NCBI GenBank assembly: GCA_910592205.1 | Contig: CAJVPJ010000217.1 | Location: forward strand, 1 to 34,110 | Length of the DNA: 34,110 nucleotides | Origin: Paraglomus occultum | Lineage: Eukaryota > Glomeromycota > Glomeromycetes > Paraglomerales > Paraglomeraceae | Direction of reading: 5' to 3' | Shown here: piece after piece, positions 1-12,551 of the stretch | Layout: every line of letters starts with the position of its first letter | Position numbering within the stretch: the stretch's first letter is position 1 | Notes under the pieces: generated by a model | Seen by the model: only the letters and a program-made list of their open reading frames with translations | Told to the model about the DNA's origin: nothing | Databases searched by the model: none | Program-made: the position numbers and the translations under genes

Positions 1-3000
1 CCGATCCAAAATATTCGGGGTGGAATTTTTGACCAATCAAATAATTCCGTGGTAGACAGCGAAATCGGCCGTTTACAAGTTGTACCATAAGGACTGTTAC
101 TCTTTAGTATCTTCCCAATACAAACGAACGAGCAACTCAAAACTGTGTAAGAAAAATTAGGAAAACGGAGAAAGATATAGACCACGTTGAAGCTCTTCCG
201 GTTGATAACCCAGGGCGAGCGGCTACTTTCCTGTCATTGTATTCCTACCTTGATGGGAAAAAAAAATATTCTGTTGGGAAGAGTTGAGACGAGGTAAAGA
301 CTTTGTAATTCAGGTGTTTGGGGCATAAAATAGTGTGTACATTAATATGTTTTCTTAATACGTTGGGTGGCATCGAACTACTCTTCATAAAGTTTGCTGT
401 TCTGCGATACTTTACTTATTATTATATATGTTTGTAAACAGAACATGTTTCCAAAAAACCACGTCTTGTGTTCAAAAGTGACGTACTTGAGGCGCTTGCA
501 ATATTCAAGCCCCCAAGTCAGTGTCATCACAACAGTTACTGCGAAAGTACACCCCTTCAAAATCTTGTATGTACAGTTTTCTTACTCATAATACTTTTTT
601 TTTTGTGAAAAGACATCTTGCCTGATGAAAATATGTCAATATTCATGTTGTCATATCACCTATATAGAAAGCCGGGAAATTTACATTCACAGCTCGCCAT
701 GATAATGAGGAGTTGAAAACAATCAAACAATGCATAGAAAAGAAGCATATCATTATGGTCTGATTTGCACATGAATAGAATATCTCCATTGATGAGGTAC
801 AGACAAATACATCCAAGGTTTCAAAGTGACTTTATTAGTACCCTACAGTCACAACTAGTCCCGGGTGTGGCAAGACAACATTAATGCAGTGTGACCTCCT
901 GCAGTTAATACACACAGACTTCAATCACAAATGGTCACAGTAACAGTGTGTATGCTCATGGGATCTTGAACAGAATTCCAAATTAACATACAACATTGTC
1001 ATACGTTGCATATTAATATGATATTTAGTGGCTATGGTGTATAATCATCTGTGTTGGCCCAACTGGTTGTAATGGTGCTTTTATTGAATTTAATTTGCTG
1101 AAATTAGAAAGTTTTTTTGAATTTATCAAAGAAATGTAAACGGTTAAACAATTACTTAACGTTGTATTTAATTTATCTTGTAATGAGTAAGTGTAATAAT
1201 AAACATACGAAAATTTTATTTCTAATAGATTAGCATAGGATAGCTTGATAACAAAACATGTTGGCAGCTATAATATATAACAATTAACCTTTTTCTTCGA
1301 TTCTGAGGAAGGTTTGGGTCTTAGCAACACCAGTCACTCAAACAGCTGTATTTAAATTAGATAGCTTTATGATATTATATTTAATACAAGCTTACGCTTA
1401 CAAATATTTGAAAATTAAATTTTCTATATAGTTATTATGCCCACTAGTATTATCTTAGAAAAGCATCACCAATGTTAATAATAAAGTAACATTAGTATTA
1501 GTTTACTTTTCCATTCTCAAATCAATTTACTAAGTTTTCTTTGCTTTCAATTAACAATTTTTGAGACGTTTTTTAAGACTACCTCCAGAGTTTGTTGGCT
1601 AATTTGCTTGCAGTAAATAATTTATTTATTATTTTTACTATTTTATCCCGTGTTTTAAAGGGCAAGCCTATTATTTGTTTTATTAAACTAGCTTTGTGGG
1701 CTCATTCAGTAATTTTTTTATCAACGTCTGCAATAAAATCTGTGGTACCTATACAACTGGCATTGCTAGTTTATAAAATTAATGTTATTTATACCTTTGT
1801 TCATGGCCATCTCCAAAGATGGTGAAGATATTACTGCAAATTTTATAATCATATGAGTAGAATATCAACGCTTTTGAAGATGTGGTATTATAATATTATA
1901 TTACGTGTAATATTAATATGTGTGAGAACACAAGTTCATGGAACTCATTTCATTTTACTGAAGATACAGCCAACAGTCTTACTTTGGTATCAGTAGGTAA
2001 ATATGTAACTTTTTTGATATATAATTATTGTTGTAATTTCGCGCTGTTTATTAGCCATATGCAAACAATTATTTGTTCCATAACATTTAATTGTGAAACT
2101 TTAAGCTTTATTTTTTTTTTAGTTTGCGATGAATTCTGATTTTTTTGCCCCTCTTATAAATTCCTATTTGCATGCTCTTTTAGTAATAGATTAAGCGTCG
2201 GACTGAAATCAAGGTAGTAATTTTGCAATTTCAAGTTAATAGATCCATATCGTCTCAGGTATAGAACCAGGTTCGGAATGTGAAAACATTGTCAGAAAAG
2301 AGAAACAACAGAATTGCACCGTAAATCGAATCTTTACCGTGGAAGTTTTTCTTACATAAAGTCTCGGACGACCTTTTGAGCTGTTCTCAATTGGTTCAAC
2401 TGACATCAATGTCGTTCGTTCATCTAATGTATAAGTCGGGGAACCACCCGCATTGTTGACTTTGCATGAGATATGTTGGCGGTGCGTTGGTGCGCTCTTT
2501 ACTTACGAGTAAGCGGCAACGCCATATTGTGTGTAATAGTTAGTACACAGGAAAAAAGTTTAGCATATCATCAATTAGCCTATTTTTTCACAAGTGATGA
2601 TCCATTCGGAGATCGTCAGGATTTGACGAACAATAACAATTCCTGTCATAATGGATTGTTACTTACTGTACACAAAATTGCCACCTGCCTCGGTAAAGTT
2701 ATTCTTATCAGCGACCTTGTTCTCGCAATACTTGTGGTAATCATAAAAGCTCAAGTTGTGTGTGCTGTTGAAGAAATCAAGGCATAGCAAAAACTGCCAT
2801 CAAATCGACCAAGCTCTGAGAAAAATCAGTAACGTTTTGAGGCTTTTTCCGTTTTCTTTTTTCTTGCGTTGTATTTCACCGATAAGCATGACCGCTGTGT
2901 TTTGTACAAGAAAAAACCAATAGATAACAATAATGGTTACTGCCTTCACTTTAAAGTGATGTAATCTTACATTCTTGCCAGACAATGCTCTTAATATTAA

Positions 3001-4203
3001 TTACAGTTTAAATCGAATCTACAACTTACCCGAGATTACGTCATAAATGCATATAAGGTATAGACTCTATTAAATGCGTTGATGAATTGGGGAAAGTTTT
3101 TTCAGTATTAATGGGCGATCAACCATAAAATCTTACGCAGGATATTCATTGGAGGGGGAGATTTGGCTATGCATCTGCAAAGACGGAACTATTAACAAAA
3201 TGGGTAAGATAATCAGTAATGCCTTCGCATAATAATTATGAAAATGGTAATGCCGAGAGCGATATCAGGAGCCGAGGAGCGAACCAGAAAGTATGCTAAA
3301 AGAAATAATATAGTACGTTTAATAGTATATCCACAGAAGCAATCGTTCGCGGAGTAAACCCGATCCGGAGAATGTGGTAGGTTCTAGGTTCTATTGTAAA
3401 AATAGCGCAATGATTAATAGCAGAAGCCGATGACGCTATTCTCGTAGGGCTTACAACCATTACTCATCAACTACAATATGTTTCTGACCCGATTGACCGT
3501 TTTAATAAGCAAAAGCTTTTCTCTTCTCAATGCTGTTCCCGATAGCCGGTCAAACTGTGCGTTTGTACAATAAGTAGAAACTCTCGGCCGAAGGAAAATT
3601 TACTATTGGTAAAATCATTTATCCTCACTCAACCCTCAATGGATAAAAACTTTGAAAATGCCTGTAGTAAGATATAAAACCTGTTGCGGGGTATGGGATT
3701 TTTCCTTGGAACAAGTAGCTCGATTATTTGGATGTTTTTATTGATTACTAACCCATTGACAAATAGCTCTTTCCATGTCTAGATCTTTGTGGATGACACG
3801 TAGCTCGCGTGCGTGTTATCATGTGAGTCTGATACGTCGCCCACTGTCGCCGCTGCCCCTCCTTCCTCTTCCGCCAACCCCCCCCTTAAACAGACGCAGC
3901 AGAACATTTTCCCACATTGGTCACTTGATTATTTTAATGCTTTATTTTTAAGTCTTTCAAAAATTTACCATTGAACAAATGAGAATGGTTTCCTGAATAA
4001 AAACTGGTTTGCTCTCAGATAAGTTGCGGTCAATTGTGCTTAGTCATGATGGTACGTGCGAGAGATAAAAATAACTTGCATGCAGGCTTTGATTATTTGA
4101 CGGTAAAACGGTGGGATGATTATCTGTGTGGTGGTAATAACGAACAAACCAAAGATGGGAGGGAGGGAGGAAAAATCGTTACTAGATGGAATGTGTGTGT
4201 GAT

Positions 4204-4224
4204 ATAATAATAATAATAATAATA
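4204..4224. repeat. (TAA)n microsatellite
   Basis: About seven uninterrupted ATA/TAA triplets in non-coding DNA. No gene context. Confidence 0.9.
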
Positions 4225-7200
4225 AAGTACTCAAAGTACACAAGCTTTGTTTTTCTTGGGGCGCAACTTCATTGACATTAATGAAATTACCTTTATAGAA
4301 ATATCGTTTCGGTATCCAAAGCCTAAACTTGGAATTTATCTTGCACTGCCACTTGTTATTTGTATATCACGATTATTGTGCCACGTCGACTTTGTGGGGA
4401 TGAAGATAAACATTACGTAGTGGTATTTTGTTTTACCGTGTATCCAAAAATGAAACGATTTGTGTGCTAATCGAATTAATCGAATGGTACTACTGACCTG
4501 TCCCGAGTGGATCATGTGATATCATATTGTTCTTTCGTGCTTTCGTGCTTTCGCTCTCCCCTATATGACAATGTCTACCTAATGTTATTGACATGTGAGA
4601 AAATAGTTGGATTGCCAGCACATGCAAAAAAACCCGAGATTTGTATGATATAATTTTTGACAAGTTAGTTTTATATATATCAAATTTCTTGCTGAACAGT
4701 TTTACAAGATTCGTTACGTTACAACCATCGTACATGCGTTTGTTTCTCTCACCAGTTAGAACTTGTTCTATTGTTCCATTACACATTGTATCTGCAATGC
4801 ACATTCAAATTGAACGGTATTAGTTCATTTGCTTGCATTGTTATTTGGATCTACATACATAACCGTACACAAATGAAATGTTTGCGATGCTGGGGATCTA
4901 GAGTCTCATCGAAGCATCAAACTTACTCGTCTGCTTAGTTTCCCTCTCTTATCGTTCAATCGAATTGGTTCTTGGCTTTTTTCGACCTGATAACAATTAT
5001 GAGAATATGACGGCATTAACCTTTAAGCATGCACATCCCATCTATCACTTCCCCCATTTGTATATGATTTCGTGATACATTATTAAATGCATACGCGAGC
5101 ATCGGTTGGCATATAAAGAATCCCGATACTAACCATAAAATAGTCTATTTTCCCCGTGTTCAACTGATGGTTTATTGAGTATTTATTGTACTTGTGTTTT
5201 GACTTGTAACTTGGAAGAACGTTAAATGAGGGATAATAGATGGATCGACGGATAAACGGATAAAACCTTTATACTTAATAGACTCGATAGTGCATAGGTA
5301 TTAATATGTATATATTAGCTTATGTATGTTTATTAAAAAAAAAAAAGGGATAGCTGCTGTCATTCTCGTATTGGTATAGTTTGGATGCAAGAGAACGTTT
5401 AGAAGAATGTATGTTCGGTGCGGACATAAACAACGATAACCATAACGTTATACATTTATAGAATTATATTTTATCCGTAAGCGTTTATTCTTACTGCAGG
5501 TAATTATAAATATCCATTGCAATTGCAAGATGAATGATTTTCGATAACACATTTTGGCAATTAAAAATACATCTTGTCACTGAAATCCATGCTTTTCCAA
5601 CTCACTTTTTCTTTGTCTCTCTCTCTCACTTTCTTCCCATCACTCTAATTATTCGGTATTTCAGAAGAATTTTTTTTTCCCTTTTCTTTTTCCTTCTTTA
5701 TAGTCGAATGTTACTCTTATCCAACAATGGTTAGACTATCCAAGAAATTCTCAAATAGCTTCGAAAATCTTGCCTTCTAAATTTAGAATGCTATTATAAT
5801 GATTGACGGCAAGGTTTGATGCAAAAGAAATAGAGTTGTGCACACAAAGAACAGGTATCACGATATGAATCCCTAAGTTAAATTTGGGTGTCTTTGTATG
5901 CAAACCGACTAGTGCTGCCGTGCGACTGCCGCTGCCAGTGCAGAGCAATGACATATTATTAGATTATGAACGCATTACAGTGAATAACGCAATGCATGTC
6001 GTTTTATTCCAGATATTTATAGTGATACTGTTACATTCATTGTGTCGTACTTTATCCTACGATTGATATCGTTCTTTATTAGGATCTTTACAGACCATCT
6101 TAGGGATGTCATACATAAGGGGTCGGGTACAGAAAGTGTACTCAGGAAGATACGCGTCTGAGAGGGGGATCCACAGGGTTCACTATAGAGCGAAGTATTT
6201 TCCCTGTTTGGATTTGTCAATAAATAAGAACATATGTGATGTTACTTTACGATCTACTATTTAATTATACACTGTTGTAATATTAGGGTTAAAAGTTATT
6301 ACAAGTACTTTTACTTTATATTGTCAATTAGACAGTGGCTCGACAACAATTAATAATATATACATCAAACTCAAATTTATCAAATACAAGTTCTATTTAC
6401 TTTCTTTTCTTCCATAGTCTATTTTCCAATCCCACGCCTTGATCGTCAATTAATTTCCATCGGTTCGTCTATTTTCCATTACCCCACAACTACTGCGAGT
6501 TTATTACATCTATATTCGAACCGAGCATTGAAAATGTTCCAAAACGGTAGTTAGGTATTTCGTATATCGGGGGAAACTTGACGTGATCGGACTGACAGGA
6601 CAGGTTTTCGAATAACAAAGAAAAACGCCTTTCTTTCCTTTTTGTCTGCCAATCTACCATTACGATTCACAGCGTGATCATGTCTTTCGTATGATTGAAT
6701 TGAAATTGACGTTGTCTCGACCAATAGCGTATCGACATGAACGCATGATATTGTGTATCCCTACTACTACTGTCTGTCATCAAATTAAGATAACCACCCC
6801 CCCTTTTTTTTGAAGGGGAGGGTCTCTACAAACGTAAAAGTAAAGAAATATTGATGGGATGGTAAAAAAAAAGGACATTTATAATCGAGTGATTTGCTTG
6901 ACTTGATAAGAGTTTTACTATAAATGTCTGGTATAGTAATACCAATACTTGTAATACGTAATACATTGCGTAAACTTGATGCTGTGTAATCTTGGTGCTT
7001 TGATATAATAATACTTATCATCCCGTATGTGTAATAAGTAAAGTTCGATTGTTTCTTTACATATAAAGTAAGTCTAATTATAATAGTATTGGCAAGTAAA
7101 AACTATATATAATTTTTTAAATGGAGGAGAATGTTCTGACAAAAAAGGGATTGAGAATAAAAGTACATGTATGATTAACAGAATTAGTCCGATTAATGAG

Positions 7201-8378
7201 TATATATTGATGATATAATACTTATATGCTATTGATATATATATTCTGTCATGTCACCCGCTGTCCATAAGTCTGCTGACGTTGCTACAGTTGTTATAAT
7301 AATAATAATGATATAATGAGAAGAAGTAACACTAAATATTAAAAAGTTCGAATCAGTGGTTTTACACGATAAGCATATGTATGTCCTGAATTGCATGTAT
7401 AATATGTATATCACCCATTGTAAAAAGCCATCCTTTTTACATTGCGCGTGATTATGGCGAATCACAGGTCATAACAGATGAGATAAGAATGATGTATATT
7501 TCATATGAGGACTATTTCGATAATGTCCAATCGGGATGATCCTCTAAATTAATATGCGCAATGTCAATCTCACAAAGTAAATGACAGAAACACAATTATC
7601 GACGCAAAATGTTCATCTCGGTAATTTCTTATCGCTGTGATCATCCACACTTCAAATCTAACCGAGGTAGTAATTCGAAAGACGTAGAAGGCACGACTTG
7701 CATCAATATATTAATTGTTCGAAAAGCAACTAAAAAATAATTAATATTACTATAAGGAATTGTACTACAGTCTTTTTCACTGTCCACAGACCATGACCGA
7801 CAGATAACAAATGACAGTGTCGAAAGTTTCGAGAAACCAGACAAAGGGAATTGGCTACAAATTAACGAAAATTCTCGTCTGGTGTAGAACGGTGTAATGA
7901 TAACGTAACTTTCTGTTTGCGTGTTAAAGATTGACGAGGCAGAGTGAAAATTTTTTATGTGCAAAGGCATTTTTTGTTATCGTTGCACTCACGTTTTAAT
8001 CATATTAAGAAATATTGGCATGGGGTAATAGTCGTTTAGGTAACATTCCAGTCTCACACAAAATTTACCTTTTCTTTATTATCATTATGGCCCCAGACTC
8101 TTGAAATTTCGCATCCGAAATGACAAACGAGCATTGTTAGAATGAGAATAGACTATTACATATATTATCTGTTAGCGCAACGGGTTGAATAAAGACTTAA
8201 ATAGAAAGCATTATTACAACAATTGACCAATATAATTGAAACATTCTCCGAAAAACTCCGCAAAATTAAATATACTGGGCTTGTTTTATCGTAGAGATTA
8301 ATTACAATCATAGCACAAAAATGTGTTTCGAGAGGCGATAAACCTTATTGCTTACAAATATTCCAATCAACGAGCACA

Positions 8379-8520
8379 CACACACTCACACAACACTCAC
8401 ATACACATACACTCCACACACACACACTACACACTACACATACTCACACACAGACACACAGACACACAGACACACACAGACATACAGCCAAATACGCATA
8501 CATCGGACATACATACATAC
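8379..8520. repeat. Imperfect CA-rich simple repeat
   Basis: About 140 bp with a strong strand bias: almost no G on the + strand, made of ACAC runs broken by T, with short subrepeats such as ACACAGAC and ACATAC. The overlapping open frames (Thr/His-rich on +, Val/Cys-rich on -) come from the repeat and are not genes. Confidence 0.9.
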
Positions 8521-9430
8521 AGAGGTACTATATATTAAAAGGTTCAAGAAAATGGTATTTCTTGTGCAATTGTCCTTAAAAGTTTTCAAGACATGTGTCT
8601 GTAATGTTTTTTTTTGCAATAAATGTTAAAATCCAAACTCAAACTATATTCGAAACAATGATGCATTCCCGAGGAATTACCCAATACTCGATATAATATC
8701 CAAACAATCTCATGTTTTTAACCAGAAAAGCGTTTACACTTTTTTTGTCTCTCTTTTTCCCCCATCCCCCTTCCCTTCCTTTTTTCCCCTTTCTTGCTGT
8801 AATCGCTTCATAGGAATGTCAGCCTTGTCCAACTTGTACAATCTGTGCTACCGATTAGACCACCAACCATCCAATCTGTTCTTGCTCATAAGATCCATCT
8901 TGCGTTTTAGTGTATCAGATGCGACGACACTAATATAGTCTTGTGAATGTAAAGCGTAATCGGTTATTGTGGAGCATATTGTTAATGCAACAAGCTGTAC
9001 AAGCGGGGGATACTGCTGTATGCTCAATTCGGGTTTTGTGTACAGTGATATTTTATACTATATTAATTAATAATCAACTAATGTACGGATGAATCTTAAT
9101 AAAAATAGAATATACCCACGATTATATTATTATATTAATAAGTTAAGGTATAGAAATTATACAATGTACAATATAAATAAGTACCATACCATATCCCGTT
9201 AATTGTTTATTTACTTCATTTTATTATATATTTATTTATACACTGTTACACAATTACATATTCCCACCAGCGATCTCTCTTCACCTATTTATTTATACCT
9301 TTTCCCCCTCACTCGGAATCAAGAAAAAAAAACTAAGGTATTGCCAAAGGGAAAAAAAAAAAAAAGAAAGAAGAAGCGCAATACCCTAGCAATACCCTAG
9401 CAATTCCCTTACCATCCTCATCTTCCCTTC

Positions 9431-9622
9431 CTATCCTGAATTCTCCCCTCTCACCGTCGCTTGTTGTTTCCGGTAAACCCCTCTCTCTTGTCCGTGAAAG
9501 AGTTCTTGGTATGTTTTGAATTTCTCTTGCTTTTTGCTACATGACATACGAAGTACGGCGTAATATTTGTTTCCCAAATTCATTTCTTCGCGAATGATAT
9601 TTGGTATGACATTACCTTGCAT
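9431..9622 (-). CDS. Possible small or degraded minus-strand coding segment
   Basis: A 63-codon minus-strand frame opens at an ATG and reads MQGNVIPNIIREEMNLGNKY.., with mixed, protein-like composition (charged, aromatic and aliphatic residues, no homopolymers) and ends at TAG. Reading upstream, the same frame stays open for a few more codons (RTHPWDAVFNRYDDC). A second minus-strand frame, about 9625-9755, is also open and protein-like (VTEVRIRRLGNIRPPSPRII..) and ends at an AAG|GTAATG that could be a splice donor. These could be exons of a divergent gene sharing the promoter region with the gene at 9909, or remains of one. I do not recognise a family and could not assemble a complete gene, so this stays tentative. 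Confidence 0.2.
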   Translation of the reverse strand: MQGNVIPNIIREEMNLGNKYYAVLRMSCSKKQEKFKTYQELFHGQERGVYRKQQATVRGENSG

Positions 9623-9729
9623 ACAATCGTCGTATCTGTTAAATACTGCATCCCATGGATGTGTTCGATTATTCTAGGAGAAGGTGGTCTGATATTTCCT
9701 AGTCTCCTAATTCTAACCTCTGTAACTTG

Positions 9730-9802
9730 CAATCCCCCCGCAGTGAGACTCTCTCTCCCCTCTCACTCACCCCTCCTCCCCCCCGTTTTCCCCCACTTCA
9801 TC
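9730..9802 (+). promoter_or_regulatory. Pyrimidine-rich tract upstream of the 9909 gene
   Basis: About 70 bp made almost entirely of C and T on the + strand, starting about 180 bp before the proposed start codon. CT-rich blocks just upstream of coding regions are common in fungal core promoters and 5' leaders. No clear TATA box accompanies it. The regulatory role is inferred from position and composition only. Confidence 0.35.
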
Positions 9803-9908
9803 GTCATTGGAAATTATTATCATCCAACTCTTTGGATATTCTGTGTCTCGGGAATACTATCCTATTGAACTGTGTGATTAGAATTCAACTCGTCTTTTCG
9901 GTGTAAAC

Positions 9909-11516
9909 ATGTCTCCACAAAGTGCAGTGGGCTCGGTAAGCTGCGATTGTACATTTTGAATTTACATCAATTACGTGATTTCTTATTCGCGTATCATTCC
10001 ACCATTCCTCCCCCCAAAACTATAGCTGGTCTTCTTCACTAGCGCCCTGAGTACCGCTTCAACCTTTCACCAGGTTTTTACTCGTTCCAACAAACCTCGC
10101 GCTTTGTCAGTGGGTTCCGCTCCGCCCTCTCCGGTAATCTCTCCACAAAAATCTTCTCGCGGTCGCTTTAGATGGTTTAAAGCAAAGAGAAAATATACTC
10201 CTCCGCCAACCGCGGTCCATCCTCACGACGACGATATGTCATCAATATGCTCCGAACCTGATATGTATTTGGGAAAACGAAGGACATTATCAGTCCCCGA
10301 CCTGCCTAATTGGAAGTATTCGCCAATGTCGGCGTCACAATCTACATTTGTTCACACCAGTCTGGACGAAACCTTGCAGGAAGAAGACGAAGAAATTGAG
10401 GATTGGGATTCAATGATCGCTGCCGAGGAGCAAAAGTCGTCAAATCTGTTCAGCAGAAGACCTTCTTTGCCTCCTATACCCTTCTCGTTTCCGCTCACCA
10501 GGGGAAAGGCGGAGAAAAGGAGACATAATAGATGCAAGTCTTTACCGCAGATACCTATGCAGGATTTACCCGATAGTTTGTATCGGAAGCGTAAGTAAAA
10601 AAATGGTTTATTTAATCCATGAAAGGCTATGCAGTACGAAAACTAACGTATATACTCGAAAATTATCTTTATCTAATAGCAAAACAGCGCGAGAGTTGGG
10701 ATGCTTTTTACGTCATAGAAACACCAGAGATCCCCGTTCCAGAGGTTGTCGAAGAATCTCAAATCTTTATTCGTATGGACATGTTCAACATACTCGACTT
10801 TAATTCTCAGATAAAAGGTAATGATGTTATCCATTGAACGATAGACGTGCTGTATATATAGCGTTCACATGTACTAACTCGACTTTATCCGATTCTCACC
10901 CGATCCATCATTAGCACTCGAAACTCTTCGTCAACAAAAGCGTACCCTGACCGAATCCATCCAGCCAGCCTCCAGATGCCTCGGCAACACTCTGCGCTCA
11001 CTTAACAACACCGAGCTATGCTACGATACACTTGAAGCCAAATATCAGAGTTACTGGGAAGAAGCCGATGTTATACTCGATCTCAGCGATGTTGCGGAAG
11101 ACCAGACTCACATATTTGGCGGAAACCGTAGCACTCACGTCATCGAACGCACGCCGTCAGAGCGACATTTTCACGTATTGAAAAATATCATCAAATCTGA
11201 ACTGGGAGATGACGCGTCAAAGGTTATCCATCAATCGAAAGAAACAGATGACGATATGATGGAAGATATAATAATCAACGACGATGATTCCGACAAGGAG
11301 AATAAATCGTTTGATGAGGAGAAGGTTGACGAAAAGAAAAGGCGGAGGGAACGATTGAGAATATCGGTGGATATGGTGCCGTGTCTTATTGGTCGTTTGA
11401 AAAAGCTGCGGGAAATCCTTTCAGAGAATATCAAAGAATTAACCGTGCTTGCTCAGGCAGAGGGTTGTGGAGTTGAATGCATTAGAACTGATGACGGGAA
11501 TTTGATTGCCAGTTGA
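9909..11516 (+). CDS. Four-exon gene, 427-aa protein of unknown function
   Basis: Proposed exons are 9909-9935, 10074-10590, 10680-10817 and 10915-11516. Introns are 138, 89 and 97 nt with donors GTAAGC, GTAAGT and GTAATG; the last intron carries a TACTAAC branch site. The reading frame joins cleanly through all junctions and gives 427 residues. The first half is basic and Ser/Pro-rich (GRFRWFKAKRKY near residue 35, several RRxSLP-type motifs that look like kinase sites) with an acidic patch (QEEDEEIEDWDS). Residues from about 228 are predicted mainly helical (ALETLRQQKRTLTES.., YDTLEAKYQSYWEEADVILDL), followed by an acidic run (DDDMMEDIIINDDDSDKE), a KKRRRERLR cluster and a C-terminal leucine-rich helix (LIGRLKKLREILSENIKELTVL). 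There is no signal peptide or membrane segment. I do not recognise a family; a cytoplasmic or nuclear scaffold/regulatory protein is a guess. The short first exon is the least certain part. Confidence 0.8.
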
Positions 11517-11550
11517 ATGAAAACAAAAATGATATTCTAAATGTCTGAGC

Positions 11551-11598
11551 CTTTTTTTTTTCCTTCTCTTTTTCTCTTTTTTTTTTTTTTTTTTTACT
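11551..11598. repeat. Poly-T/pyrimidine tract downstream of the 427-aa gene
   Basis: Nearly pure T with a few C, 35 bp after the stop codon. It probably lies in the 3' UTR or terminator region of the preceding gene. Confidence 0.85.
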
Positions 11599-11841
11599 CT
11601 GAAAATTTCTCTTTGGAGATTTTAGATATATGGACAATACACAAAATGAAGGACATTCCTTTTAATAATAATAATACTAATGAAAGAAGGTGGGGGGGTA
11701 CACAAGGGTATATAAAAGAACAATTGCTTATATTATAAATATTGTCTTTTCTGTAAATTAATTAATTATTTTGTTAATATTTTTTCTCTCATTATATGAA
11801 TTTTCTTTATACCTGCTGAATTGCCCCCCCTCCCCTCCAAA

Positions 11842-11865
11842 CTCTCTTTCTCTTTCTCTTTCTCT
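11842..11865. repeat. (TCTCTT)n-type microsatellite
   Basis: Four imperfect copies of a CTCTTT hexamer on the + strand, in non-coding DNA downstream of the 427-aa gene. Confidence 0.8.
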
Positions 11866-12417
11866 GTCCATTTATTTTTTTTTTCCCTTTTGCTTTTTCA
11901 ATTTATCGATATATGTAGGATTAAGTTTTGAAGGAAAAAGTTTAACAATCGACTTGAAAGTAATTTTCAATATTTTTAGATTTTTTCCTCTCTTTTATTT
12001 TCTCTTTTCCTTTAACGTGTATATGTTCGCAGATACCTCATTATGTTAAGTATTATCTCCCCAACAACTATCTTTTAATTTGATGAAAACTTTAAGCATT
12101 CTTTTTAGGTATCTCCTTACGTCAAAATCAAAATCAAACCCCTAATTTCAAAATTTTAACTTTGGGAGTTTATTGTAATATTAATATTATTATTCTAATC
12201 CCAAACGAAAAATCTCAAATTGTTGAGAAGTAGTTGAAATGTTCGGAGCACTCGGTCTACGTGTAGACTACATTTCCTCGCCAATGTATTTTATTGTATA
12301 TTTTGGAATATTTTTTTTTCAAGGGGTTTTTTGTAATAAACTTGTATAAAGTATCGATTGCAATCTATCAACAAGATCTTCTAGATCCATGATTTCATTG
12401 TGAACCCATCTATCAAC

Positions 12418-12467
12418 CATTGTAATTGCAACAAACGCTTAATGACGTAGCGATATCCTTTTAAGTA
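12418..12467. repeat. Direct repeat, copy 1 (contains AATGACGTA)
   Basis: A 50-bp block that recurs 84 bp downstream with three substitutions. Both copies contain AATGACGTA, which resembles half of a cAMP-response (CREB/ATF bZIP) element, and the invariant CGATATCCTTTTAAGTA. Confidence 0.9.
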
Positions 12468-12501
12468 ACGACTATTCGCGTCAATACATACACGCCCAGA
12501 T

Positions 12502-12551
12502 CATTGTAATCGCAACAAACGCTCAATGACGTATCGATATCCTTTTAAGTA
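12502..12551. repeat. Direct repeat, copy 2 (contains AATGACGTA)
   Basis: Second copy of the 50-bp block at 12418-12467, same orientation, with 47 of 50 positions identical by eye. The 34-bp spacer is not repeated, so this is a spaced duplication and not a simple tandem array. Confidence 0.9.

Larger units (their letters stand above)
1..9430. other. Gene-poor AT-rich intergenic region
   Basis: I see no gene here that I can support. Open frames are at most 109 codons, and where two strands are open they overlap with no preferred frame, as expected by chance in AT-rich DNA. Contents worth noting are simple repeats listed separately (TAA run near 4.2 kb, CA-rich tract near 8.4-8.5 kb), a local CT-rich tract near 8.74-8.80 kb, and a short tandem of an 11-bp unit at about 9379-9405. 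The first 70 bases contain a 6-bp inverted pair (GGAATT/AATTCC) around a TTGACCAATCAAAT core that could be the end of a small transposon, but no partner end is visible. Confidence 0.6.

Noticed and set aside
2473-2787. 104-codon + strand open frame
   Set aside because: No motif, no splice partners and no codon pattern unlike its surroundings; consistent with chance.
3238-3357. 39-codon frame MKMVMPRAISGAEERTRKYA..
   Set aside because: Protein-like but too short, with no upstream or downstream exon that I could join to it.
4490-4804. 104-codon minus-strand frame overlapping a + strand frame
   Set aside because: Both strands are open over the same DNA with no preferred frame and no motif; likely chance.
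7641-7970. 109-codon minus-strand open frame
   Set aside because: Ser/Thr/Phe-rich composition as expected from AT-rich DNA; no domain or gene context.
8323-8629. Thr/His-rich + strand frames and the Cys/Val-rich minus frame
   Set aside because: They arise from translating the CA-rich simple repeat in different frames.
8815-8937. 40-codon + strand frame (MSALSNLYNLCYRLDHQPSN..) after a CT-rich tract
   Set aside because: The placement after a CT tract mimics a promoter-gene pair, but the frame is short, ends at once and no family or second exon is visible.
10043-10073. Earlier acceptor for exon 2 of the 427-aa gene (after CACTAG)
   Set aside because: Joined to exon 1 it shifts the frame; the acceptor before 10074 keeps the frame.
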